A DNA stretch of 64,000 nt from Trogon surrucura (taxonomy: Eukaryota; Chordata; Aves; Trogoniformes; Trogonidae): assembly GCA_020746105.1 (NCBI GenBank), contig CM036624.1, forward strand, positions 3,033,562 through 3,097,561, read 5' to 3'. The position numbers and the translations under genes were made by a program. How positions within the stretch are numbered: the stretch's first letter is position 1; every line of letters begins with the position of its first letter. Below, piece after piece: positions 12,901 to 23,942 of the stretch. The notes below the pieces were generated by a model. That model was given only the letters and a program-made list of their open reading frames with translations. It did no database searches and was not told where the DNA came from.

Positions 12901-14420
12901 TCCATAATTTGGATGGTTTAATTTTAAAAAGTGGTGATCACAGCGGGAGTACCTAGTGCTTGCTTACTTTGGAAGTGGGGACAGCGCATAAATTTACCTG
13001 CTTGGTTTTCAAAAACTTGTACCTGAGCTTAAAATTTATTTCACATCTCTCCTAAAATCAGTTTTCTTGCAGCATTTCTACTTGTGCCTCCTCTTTCCTA
13101 GCCTGGAGCCCTACAGTTGAAGGTTCTGTGGCGAGGGCATCATGGGTGGATGCAGAGCAGCCCCAGTTTGTCCTGCTGCCACCTTCGTTCTTGGAGCAAA
13201 ACTCAATCATTCAGTCTTCTGGGGGCCTCGGCTACGTAACGAGGAACTCTTTGTGATTAGCAATTTTATCTTTGTATTAATTTGAAATTGAAGAAAAGGA
13301 AATTATAAAAAGCCTTAACATATTCTTTCCATCCTTCCTTCTATCTTGTTCCTTCCATTAAATCCATGTGAAATCACACTTTGTGCCAAGAGTCCTGTTT
13401 TATCCTGCCCAGGTTATCTTTTTATAAACCAACTCTGACATGCTGGCATGGTCAGTGGCCCCGGCCACCGAACACCTCATAATGTACCAAAGAGTTGGAG
13501 AAAGCCTGACAGAGCAGTCTACCATGACTCTCATTAGTATCTGCTGCATAGCTGATTGACTGAAGCCGTCATTCTGAAAATCTCCCTCCTCCTGGAGCAG
13601 GGAACTCAAGAGGATGGGCAGGTTTGGCAGCAAATGGGCGCAAGGCAAGCAAAGTTTTTGGCTACTTCTACCACGAGCAGTGATTTTCTTTGTCTCTCTT
13701 GTATCTCTTCTGCAGCAACACTAGTTTTTAGAGACAGGCCTTGGAGAATTTCAGTTTTCATTCCGGCGTTTTCCCTGCTCTGCCATCCACGGTGCTTTAT
13801 TTGCTGCATATTCAGTCTGCGCACTGAAATTCTCTTACTCCCAACTTCTCAACTTTTTCCTGCAGGGGGCTCCTGCGGATGTCTGGTTGGGTGCCGCCGC
13901 CTTTTTTTATTAGTTAACTACAAGCCCTAACCTCAAGGTGATTTTACTCCCTGCCATTTGTTTTTAGGCCTGTGTAATCCCAACACAAGTACAATAGGGA
14001 AACGTAAAACCGGACCTGAGATGTTTTTAAGGCAGTGTAGAGAAGCGGAGCTGGCTGGAGTTCAGTTTTGTGCCGAACGGCTCACTGTAGCTCGATAAAG
14101 ACTTGTGTCTGTGTTTCTGTTCATAGGGCTAAAGTAGAGCACAGAGTGTGCTTTTTTTCATTTAAATCCATACATGGATACAAGACAAACACTTCTTAGC
14201 TTGTAGAAAGACAGGTCATAAAATGAACTCCCAGGAGGTATGGAAACCTGCTATCAGTCCTTTTTCGACTGGAAGCAGTGCACTCCAACGCAAATGTTGC
14301 TCATGGAAGCTATAGTTTCATGTCTTAGCAAACACATGCTTCCTCTAGATGACCTGGGGTGTATTCAGCATCATATTCATTCAATACACCTATTTTTATG
14401 CAGGAATTGGTTACATGACA

Positions 14421-14454
14421 AGAAAAAAAAATGAGAGGGAAAAAAAATGAGAGA
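14421..14454. repeat. 17-bp tandem duplication, A-run plus TGAGAG
   Basis: Two copies of a unit made of 8-9 A followed by TGAGAG lie side by side. It is a short low-complexity duplication with no associated gene. Confidence 0.8.
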
Positions 14455-14894
14455 AACCATAAATTACTAGGGACTACCTTACTCCAAAGCAGCGTTTTCT
14501 GCCTGTAGGCTTAGGGAGAAAGGACGCTCGGGACTTATAAATCCAGGACAGCATCTATTTGGAAAACAGATTGTCATGCTTAATGCATAAGACTCTGCAT
14601 GCTGCTGCATTCAATAAAGACGAAAGAACGAAGCACATTCTATGCCAGGTTTCAAGACTTAACACAGAGGAGGAAGACTAATAGATGATTATGTTGTAGC
14701 CTCTTTTGCTATGGTCCAGTGCCACCTCGTGCTGCCCTGCCCTAGGAATTCATCTGCCCCAGTCACATTTTGACTTCTGCCAGTCAGTCAAGGCAGTGAT
14801 AGCAGCTTCTGACAGCCAGACTGTGACCCTCAGTAGATGTTATACTGGAATCAGAGTGACCGTAACAGCAGCAACACATACACACGGTTCTTTG

Positions 14895-14940
14895 TGTATG
14901 CATGTATACATGTTAACATACATATCCGTACATGCATACA
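14895..14940. repeat. 12-bp perfect inverted repeat, potential hairpin
   Basis: TGTATGCATGTA at 14895-14906 is the exact reverse complement of TACATGCATACA at 14929-14940, with a 22-base loop. Arms and loop are rich in alternating TG/CA and TA steps, so the segment could extrude as a cruciform. It is probably a microsatellite-derived structure. Confidence 0.8.
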
Positions 14941-17900
14941 TTTGTATATGTATTATTAATATATAAAGAATTGGAACATAGGGAGTACAATTCTTTTACT
15001 TATTAATAGGCATTCGCTTCAAATCCTGCTTAAATCTTGGGGCAGAAACACTGAAAAAATGGCACAACTCCATGGCTTTTTGCTAATCATGCTTTAGGAC
15101 AGCCTCGCAAAGACATGCTGGCCCGGCAGCAAAAACTGTGCCACACCTACAGAGGATTACCCAGGTCATCCCAGGGAACAAGCCCAACTCAACCCTCGGC
15201 AGTTTGTCTTTGGAGCAGGTCATGCGGCGCAGCCCCCTCTTATCTCACCCGTGCTAAACGGGGTCTCCGCTAGGAATTCCTGACACAGGCGTATCTGTCC
15301 TGAAACTACCCACAATAGGGATTAAAGAGATGTGCAATTTAACCTCAATTCATAATCCTGCTTAAATCAGGAGAAAAATAAATCACTAGGAGCAATGACA
15401 GTACTGTTCTGAGTGCTTTGCACGTGACTCCGATAGGTCCCTTTGGAAGTAGAGGAAAGACCACCGAGAGCTGCCTTGCACTCCGTGCTTCCCATGGTGC
15501 CCTCAGCAATCGCAGGTGCATTGAGCTGACTTTTTCAAAGAAATAAATAACTTATTAGACCACGTTAACTGAATCCCAGGTACATTGCTATTTGATAGAC
15601 AGGCCATGTCTCTCTGGAGATACCCTCAACAGCTTCGGCAACTGTTGACTACTCACCAAGCCTATCCCCCTCTTTGCTTTTTCATTACTATTATTAGTAG
15701 ATTTTTGATTTCCCAATTCTGGGCGCTAGCTGTGTCAGGATACTCTATAATCAGTATGCTCCATTTACCAGGAGAAATTTACAGAAAGGGTATGGCAGTC
15801 ATTTAACAGCTGAGATCATTGAAAAGCTGAACTTCAGGACTCGCATCCTTTTGGGGGCATCTTGCAGTTTCCTGGACAACTTGTTTTCCAGTTTAAGTCC
15901 TTGGGTCAGAGCTCGTGAAGAATAGGATTTTGATTTTTATTTTTTGAACAGTAAATTACTTCTCCTCCTTTTGTGAGGAGGCAGGACTTCTGTAGCATTC
16001 ACCCAGACCAACATAGAGTCATCAAGTTATTCGAGCAACAGCTTTTGTGTCTAAACAAAAATGAGGACCAACCTGTTGTGCAGTGCAGACACTGTGTTCC
16101 ACTCCCCATCACGTCGGAAAGAGTTCACACTCTGACTGGCTTTATAGATGCCCTCTCTCTTTGCCTTTAATAAAATCCATCATCTCTTTGGGTGGGGGGA
16201 TAACTGGAATACTATTTCCTGGCAGAAACCTATGGCTCCGAAAAGAAAAATTTTTGCCTTTTAAGGATGAGCCTAATCCCATTACAAGGTCTGATACAGC
16301 TGCAGGAGAGATAAACTGGACAGCCATTTAAAAAATTTAGGTTGGTTATAATAGCCTAAGCTAATCTATTTCTTACTCACTGTATTTCCTAATTCCTTCC
16401 CTAACACATTGCCTACAGAATTTCACGGCAAATTATCATCTTTAAAACAACATTATGTGTTAGCAATAACCAGGGTGTTCAGATCTGCACTTTCAGAACA
16501 TTTCTTTTTTTGGTAAGGTGGGGGAGGGGAGCAAAATTTGTATTGATCAGATTTATTCATAGAAATAGTTTCTCGGATATTTGACGTTTAAGCCGATTTT
16601 TATAGTCTCTAGGAATTATTAAAAAAACCCCACAACCAAAACAACCCACCCAAACTCACAAAATCTCTCTCATTCCCTAAATCCACACTCAGATGGTCTA
16701 GCCAGCAGTCTGATCCAGCCGTGCTCTATTTTTACAGAGGGAGAGTAAATGGAAAGGAGCATTTGCATCACTTTGTGCTGGCTGCAGTCACAGCTGTAAG
16801 CGCTTGGGCTTGGATGGGACGAGACAAGAGGTTTCCCTGTGTGCCACAGCGACAGCAAAAATACATTCCCAATACAACACAACCCTGCCTTATGTAGGCA
16901 CCTGTGCAAAGATGGATTAAGATACTCCCATTCAGATTCAGTGAGACTTTACGCCTGTCCTGCTTGCTCCTCCGGGTGAAGCACAGCAATGGATTTATTG
17001 CCTTTGCTGTGCATGTGCCAGTAAAAAGACCACAGAATAAGAAGATACTTCTTAAATGTGTTTTTGTAAAAGCACAGAAAGAAATATTTTTCTTCTTTAA
17101 TTCCACAATATCTCCTTTCAGATTTATAAACCTTTATAGGCAGTTTCTCCGAAAATGCATCTTCTTTCTCCTGCTCAAAAGTGGGAATATTTTTCAAATT
17201 TTTTTTGTTTTGTTTTGTTTTTGTTTTCCTCCCCTGGCAGCTTTTGGTTTATTTTGATCTAGCTGTTTGCTATTGCATTTCCAAGCAGAAACAGTACAGA
17301 AGTTCCAATTAAAACAAAATTCCCATCTAAACAAATGAAATACTACTTTTACCAGACAAAACTTCTGGTTTTGATTTAAGCTCCAACTCCTGTTGGCAAA
17401 ACGCTTTTAGGCAAAACATTCCAGACAGCTTGAAATTTGAAGATAATTTGAGAATTAGAAACATGACCACCTACCACATCTGTAAAAGCTACTCGTTTCA
17501 AACTTTTAAAATGGGAATGCCCAGCCACGCATGAAAATGGACTTGCTCGTGGGCAGAGCTCTTTTTATCCTACATAACATTGCCAAAAGCTTTGTAACTG
17601 ATAGATCCTGGGCTCTCAATAGCTGACGGAGCACTTCTGTGTAGGAAAACTGAAGATGGCCTTGCCATGCAAAGATTTCCGGAGCTCTGTCACCCAAAAA
17701 CAGGGGCACACCATGAGCAGCCTGGAAGAACAGAGACCCACTGGCCCTTGGCTCTAGGGATTTCCTCATGCTCACACTCAGTTTTTACTTTTAATGCAGC
17801 CTACATACTAAATAATCTACATACTGAACTGTAAATCTCACTTCGACCATTCAATTTTTAGTGTCGTATTTTAAATTGAAATGCAATTTATCCGTCTTCT

Positions 17901-18739
17901 GGTTTAGTAGATGCATTTTAGTCTCCAAAATCATGACAAATAATTGCCAACATCCACCTCAGTGTGGATGCGTTGGGAGGGATTACAGTAAAATACATTT
18001 AATTTCTTTCATTTCTTTGTTCTGCCCCAGTGCCATTTAACCGTCTCCCTCTTTACACATATCCACACTGCTTTTATATATCCTTCATCTTATAAAGTGT
18101 GCTTCACCAACAGGCTAAGTAAACATTTACAGTGATGTATAACGCTTACTGACAACGTCAAGCCAAATAGACTGTGATCCAGGAACAGGCTTGATTTCCC
18201 TCAGTCTCCTCTCCTCAGGCAAAAGCTTGAGTGAATAGATGAGCCCTGTTCTGCACCTTGAAGGTCAAAAGAATAGCTTTGACAAACCAACAGGGAAACA
18301 AATTCTGGGGCTGACAGACTTCCTCCCAGAACCATCCGCCTCCAGCATCCCAATAACCGAACTTAAAGATTGCTAAGAAAATAACTCGTTTATTATCTAT
18401 TATCACAGCACAGAATGAGAGAAAATCATCAACGCCCAGATAATCGTCACGCAAACCACAGACTCATAGCTTCTAACTAGCATTTCAAATAAGGCTAGTT
18501 GCAGGTTTGGCATTTAAGAGAGGTTTCTTGTTACTGTTTTATGAGGTTTTCATGCAACTGTACAGGCTTTAATTCTCTGGCCACTTTTTTAACCCTTTCA
18601 ATACTTTTAAGATGTTTAAATATCAGCTTGAATCAGCAGGTTGCAATAAACCATTCCCTGTGCACTATTATCATGCCATTTCCCAATTTTCTTGGTTTAA
18701 CATCCAGTTTTAACTCTTCCTTAGACCCCTCCTTCCCTC

Positions 18740-18756
18740 AAAAAAAAAAAAAAAAA
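18740..18756 (+). repeat. poly(A) run, 17 bases
   Basis: An uninterrupted run of 17 A follows a C/T-rich stretch. No retroposed gene is recognisable upstream. Confidence 0.9.
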
Positions 18757-21490
18757 GCATCAATTTCTCTCTCAACCAGTTCTCACCCCGCCTCCACTTT
18801 TTAATTGATTTTAAAGAACCAACAAGGGTTTGTCCAGTGGACCATCTCCCTGTTCTCGCACAGCAGCCTTACGTGGGCAGAGGGACCGATCCTGATGAGC
18901 ACGTGCTGTGTGATTGCCTGGTTCCTAGGGGCACACGGTTACACGCTTTAGTCTATCAACACTGTCACCTGGGCAGCTGACAGATCGTCTAGTTGTGCTG
19001 CACACGGAGCCCTGACACCACTTTTGTGGCCACCCTTCTCCCACACCCTACAAGTCTAGGCTGACTTCCAAGGTCTTCGTGCCAGCAGAGGTAGTAAAGT
19101 GAGAGCGTGGCAAAGAAAAACTGACATAATGCCTTCCAGGAAGGTGATGAAAGAAAAAGGAAATGAATGCTTGGCTTTTTGCCCTCTTTTCTTCTTAAAG
19201 TCCCTCATTCATAAGATGAATATTGTTATTTAGAACTGTTTAAAAGTGCATCTGCACTCTCTTCCTTTATGGGTTTCAGGAGCCAGAGATGTTTGGGGCA
19301 ACAAAAACCAAAAAAAACCCAGCAAAACAAGCAACAACTGAGAAACATTTAAAAATCTTTCAGAAAGCTGTTTCCCTATTTCCAGACCCTATCTTTCTCT
19401 TCATTTGCATGCACAGCGTTAGTGTCTTGCGTCATTTCGCAAGTAATTGTGACCACTCCGAGCACGTATACTCTAGAGCTTTTGGTTCAAAGAAAACTCC
19501 AGGATACCAAAACACGAAGTATCAGCCTTATTCCTGGTTCAAGCAGTGCTTGCACAGCTCTCCTCACACGGTGACAGCAGGAGGGGGAGAACCACCAGCA
19601 GTTACTGTGGGCACTCCAAGCCAGGAGGCACCGAGCTCCTGCCGGGTGGGACAAGGCTGGTTGTCCCTGCCTGGTGATCTCTCACCAGCAGCACCCTCTC
19701 TCCTGTTCATTCCTCCAGCCACAAGCAATTCAGCCTTTCCAGTTTGTCTGTTTAGCCATACCTCTGAGCCTTTTTGTAATTCTACCACTCGTCAAAACAT
19801 AAACTTTGAGATACCCTGTGCAAACCTGAACATTTGCTCTTTGTGGAAAAGCCTTAACCAAACACATGTCCTTTGGGTTTGTGGTTTGTTGGGGTTTTTG
19901 TGTGTTTTTTCTTTGTTAACGAGAGAAAATAATACAGTCCTGAACATAAAGTCACTGAGAATTCATTGACTACTGCCCTATTTTCACTCACTGCTTAAAA
20001 CAATGAGAACTAACCTGAGACTTTGCTGAAAAATAACTGTGTGTACTTTATGCAATTCAGGTCTAGTCTTCGATTTACTTTATTGAGCTTATTTCTCTGT
20101 CCTCCATTTAGTGATTTTCCCTAAGGTACTAGCAGAGGGGTAAATAATTTTTATGTATAAAAGATGCTATCCATACTTCTATAAATTATTTCCACATTGC
20201 CAGCTAGCCAGCAAAGTAGGAGAGAGTAGATGTCTGCTGTAAATTTCAAGTAACTCATTATTTTCAAGCAGATGGACAGAGCAACAAATACTGCAGCAAA
20301 CATCCACCTACCCTGCCTGTAAGTATTGCATTTCTGCAACTCTTATTTTATTTAAATGCTAGCTAATTTTGGTGTTCTCGGTACGTGCCAGAATGCAATG
20401 CACCGGTCATTCCAGGACAACCATTTGTCTAATCTCTGGTCAAGTAAAGAACATTGACTTTCAGCTAGGAATCATGCTGGCATTACAGATAACATGTTTG
20501 TAAAACGAGAGGGAACCCTGTCCTTGTGTCTTTGTCAATGAGTCGTGCAGCTTTATATTCACTATGGTCTTAGAAGCCTATATTCAGCCTCTTTGGTGAA
20601 TCACCTTCCTGATTTCCTTATTAGCAAAAATTTCTCTTCCTTAAAAAAAGTTTCCTTCTTAGCAAACAAAGTTCTGTCGTCTACAGTGACTTGTACATTC
20701 CTTTTCCCAGAAATTCTGTGAGAGAAAAAACCTCTTCAATGCACTTGAGACATCACATAAGTGATGGTACCTAAATCACTGACCCAATTCTTAATGGCTT
20801 TGCTTTTAAATGAAATAAAATTCTTTTTTTAAAAAAAAACACCAAAGAAAAACAAAAAACCCCACAAAAGAACAAAAAAAACCTTCAGTTAGTAAAACTT
20901 TTAAAGAAGCTTTGAGATAGTCTCTAAAACTCTCCAGGTTACTTGAAAAGCCTGATTACAAGTTGCTTTTTCAGTCTTGGCTTATTTGACGTAACAACAG
21001 ACGGACAATTTTTGCAGTTCCAGCCTGCTGCAGGGTTAGGAGGAACTAAGTTTGCACCCTGCAAGAAATTCTGCGTTGAAAGCACAGAGGCATGATTGGT
21101 ATTTCCTTCAACTTCACCTACGTGAAGCTCAGTGAGGTGGGGTTACTCCCCCTCCACCATACTGGCAAGAGGAACACAAACGTGCCAAAACAGGCTGGCA
21201 CCGAACATCCTTTTAAAGCACATGCAGGAAAATTGCAGTAACAAGCCTGAACTCTAAAATTATTCATGAAGCTACATAACATCTGCTTTTCACAGTATTT
21301 ACTGCATTCGTTACAGTAAAAAAAGCTTTTGTCCTTCGGTCCATTTCATAAATTAAAACGATATCTAAATCGAGCTAAACTTGTTTTTGTTTTTATTTTT
21401 AAGTTACATTTAAAATGCTAACTCCAGCACATGGCTGGTGCTCTGTTCTCATTTTTATTTATAAATAAGTATAGAATACCAGCCTCCATT

Positions 21491-21557
21491 ATAGAACAAA
21501 TCGTAGAACAATTTAGGTTGGAAAAGACCCTTGGGATCATCGAGTCCAACCATTATA
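21491..21557 (-). mobile_element. CR1 LINE, 3' tail fragment
   Basis: Read on the plus strand, degenerate terminal repeats (ATAGAACAAATCGTAGAACA) are followed by TTTAGGTTGGAAAAGACC and GATCATCGAGTCCAACC, the reverse complement of a CR1 3' end. Only about 65 bases remain, so the copy is strongly 5'-truncated. The terminal repeats have diverged, for example GAACA in place of GAATCA. The open frame at 21431-21700 that overlaps it is not a gene. Confidence 0.9.
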
Positions 21558-22478
21558 AAGCAGACAGTCAACAAACCACTTTTAACGTTTTGAAATTTGC
21601 CTGTGACATCTTTTCCCAAGCAAAAGAAAACAAGAGAGGAATTTTGCTGTCTCATCATCCCATTCACCTGTTGACTACAAGAAGGGCCTTCCAGAGCTAA
21701 AGAGAATTAACTCGGTGTGGTATTCAATCCAGCAACCCAACTAATAAAACCTGCACGAGCTACTAAGTTAAACTGTAAACAACTCTGAGCTGATAAAATA
21801 CAATACTGATCGATTATTTTTTTTTAATCAGCTTTTTGAGTTGAATGCTTTGAATATTTTGAATTTAGGTACATGAGACAGAAAAAACCTTTATATTGTC
21901 ATAATCTGCTACAGGTTTGGAGGCTTCGCAGCTCAGTTTCCTAATGCAAGAGAAAGACATATTCACCTCATTTCTCTGTTTGTGAGGTTTTTTTCCTTTC
22001 CCCCTATATTAGGCCATATACAAAAGGAGACACATAGCATATAAACTAAAAATTGAGTTGTTACATGTTCACAATGGTTGTCATCACTCAGAATTTCAGT
22101 TTAAGGGAACTTACGCTGCGTGAGAACGTTTTAAAAAAAATGAATAAAAATAACATTGTTTTAGAAGTCAAAACAAGTCAAAACTTGAACTGTGTAGTAC
22201 AAACAAACCATACATACTGATGATTTGGAAAAGGTAACACCGTGATTTATTTTTATGAACTCTTTGCAGTGCAATAATGTCATCAACGTAGAGCATGGAA
22301 ACTTCCTACATTAGTTCCTATATTTAGACCCACCACGTCCTACCAGTATTTGCCACAAGTACATTCTAAAATATCATTATACTTTGCCCTGCTATCACCT
22401 TTTTAATTACAGAACTTCTGTCATTTTAAAAACTGCTATGAGTAACTGAACACATTTTAAAATTATCCTCAATTTATT
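21558..22478. other. AT-rich spacer between CR1 copies
   Basis: No open frame or structure worth reporting. A/T-rich sequence with short A and T runs only. Confidence 0.6.
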
Positions 22479-22751
22479 ACAAGGGGGAAACGGCCATAAA
22501 TTGCACCAGGGGAGATTCAGGTTGGATATTAGGAAGAATTTCTTTACTGGAAGGGTTGTCAGCCATTGGAACAGCCTGCCCAGGTTGGGGGTTGAGTTGC
22601 CATCCCTGGAGGTGTTTAAGAGACGAGCGGATGTTGCATTGGGGGGAATGGTTTAGTGGTCTTGACAGGGCTGGGACAAAGGTTGGACTCCATGATCTTG
22701 AAGGTTTCTTCCAACATAAAATCATAGAATCTATGATTCTACGATTCTAAG
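22479..22751 (+). mobile_element. CR1 LINE, 3' fragment with the intact end of ORF2
   Basis: The fragment starts in the conserved GGGGAAACGGC..AATTGCACC segment and runs to the CR1 3' terminus. From about 22513 one frame reads the ORF2 C-terminus without interruption: [11 protein letters not shown], then VSHWNSLP, then [11 protein letters not shown], ending at a TAG near 22655. The 3' untranslated part has GGTTGGACTCCATGATCTTG and ends in degenerate 8-bp repeats. At the tail, AATCATAG and CTATGATT form an 8-bp inverted repeat with a 3-base loop, unusual for a simple head-to-tail CR1 terminus. ORF2 of CR1 encodes endonuclease and reverse transcriptase; only the last roughly 45 codons survive, so it is inactive. 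Overlapping frames on both strands are not genes. Confidence 0.95.
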
Positions 22752-23358
22752 ATAGATCAAGGTCACCGTTAACTAACGTTATATATAAATTTATATAATT
22801 TTTCAGCTAGGTAAGAAGCTGCAAGAACGTCTACACATCTTCTTCAGTCATTTGTACTTTTACATTTATTCTTCTGGGATATAAAACATGTATAAGGTTT
22901 CTTTCTACTAATAGTAGCAGTAATATAATTTTAGCAGTCCTTAGGAATCCCTGTGGCTGGGGAAGGTGGAAGGCCCTTTTCCCACATCCCACGGGCTCCG
23001 TGCTATACCCTGTACTGCTGTTAACGTGCAGGTAACAGCTGCACTTGGCAATACCATGCTTAATTTTGCATTTCAAGCTCAGGTTGTGGCGTAGCTCCCA
23101 TGGTGCTTAGGAACAGGATTAGGAATACAGCATCTCCCATCCCTGTGACCCACCCACGTGTGAGTTCCCTGCCCTGGAGCCGAGGGGGAACTGGCAGCCG
23201 CCCATCTAGCCCCACTCTCTGCCCCTCAGCAGCTGGGGACTGTCCATCCTCCACTTCAGATGGTTTTCTTTCTAAAGCTCATGAGAGATCCAAAGCAATT
23301 CTACTCCAGATTTTAGCAATGTGGCAAATATGAGTATAAACAAAAGTATGGTTCAGGG

Positions 23359-23377
23359 AAAAAAAAAAAAAAAAAAA
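23359..23377 (+). repeat. poly(A) run, 19 bases
   Basis: Uninterrupted 19 A followed by GAAGACC. It could be a retrocopy tail or simple slippage; nothing recognisable precedes it. Confidence 0.9.
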
Positions 23378-23820
23378 GAAGACCAGGTATTGAGCCACAT
23401 AATTAAAAAGAAGGAAGCAAAGATAAACGTGTCAAAATAATAGCAATTTACAGCTCCTGAGTGTTCATAATAGCCGTGAATCAGAGAGAGGTATTTTGAC
23501 AGAAGAAAACCAAAAGTACTGTAACTGCTGTGAGACTATTAACTGGTATTAACTCATTTTCTTGAATATTACTCATACTCCTACCATGTGAACTCCGATG
23601 ATTTAAACTTACATCCTAACACAGAAGACCATAGTAAACAACTTCACATTTAAAATACACAAAATCAGAAATTGCAGTTTCCGTCAAGGTAAGCATTAAT
23701 TTCAATACGTGTTCAGTTTGAATAAGTTCTGCAGATTTGGGTCTGCAAACTTGTGTGGTGGTGAACCACGAGGTTAGATGCTGCAGCTAATATAAGATGT
23801 TCAAGTATTATTTTGTCTAC

Positions 23821-23942
23821 TAGATTAAAAAATAAAACCACCATCAAAACACACACAACCAAATTAAATTACAAAATAATATAGCAAAAAAAACCCAAAA
23901 CCCTACAAAACTGAAAAACCCTCACCAAAATTGAAAAAACTC
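23821..23942. repeat. A/C-rich low-complexity tract
   Basis: About 120 bases are nearly free of G on the plus strand, with repeated AAAACC, AACCC and ACACAC words. It is the longest of several similar tracts scattered through the window. Confidence 0.8.

Larger units (their letters stand above)
9913..21490. other. long AT-rich non-coding stretch, no gene recognised
   Basis: This 11.6 kb shows no recognisable exon, RNA gene or CR1 tail. The longest open frame of the window (226 codons, 19289-19969, plus) lies here, but it resembles no family and has low-complexity starts and ends. Minor items: nested inverted repeat GCCCTGCA and TGCAGGGC at 10886-10918; G/T tract 11281-11326; duplicated A9TGAGAG unit at 14421-14454; a hairpin at 14895-14940; A/C tract 16620-16665; (TTTTG)n at 17196-17230; A17 at 18740-18756; and an A/C tract at 20821-20884. 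A minus-strand frame at 17506-17775 (89 codons) looks protein-like in composition but is unrecognised. Confidence 0.5.

Noticed and set aside
19289-19969. Longest open frame of the window (226 codons, plus strand) as a possible gene
   Set aside because: Sequence starts in an A/C-rich low-complexity tract, has no recognisable domain, no promoter or splice context, and an overlapping opposite-strand frame (19564-19788). A chance frame is more likely.
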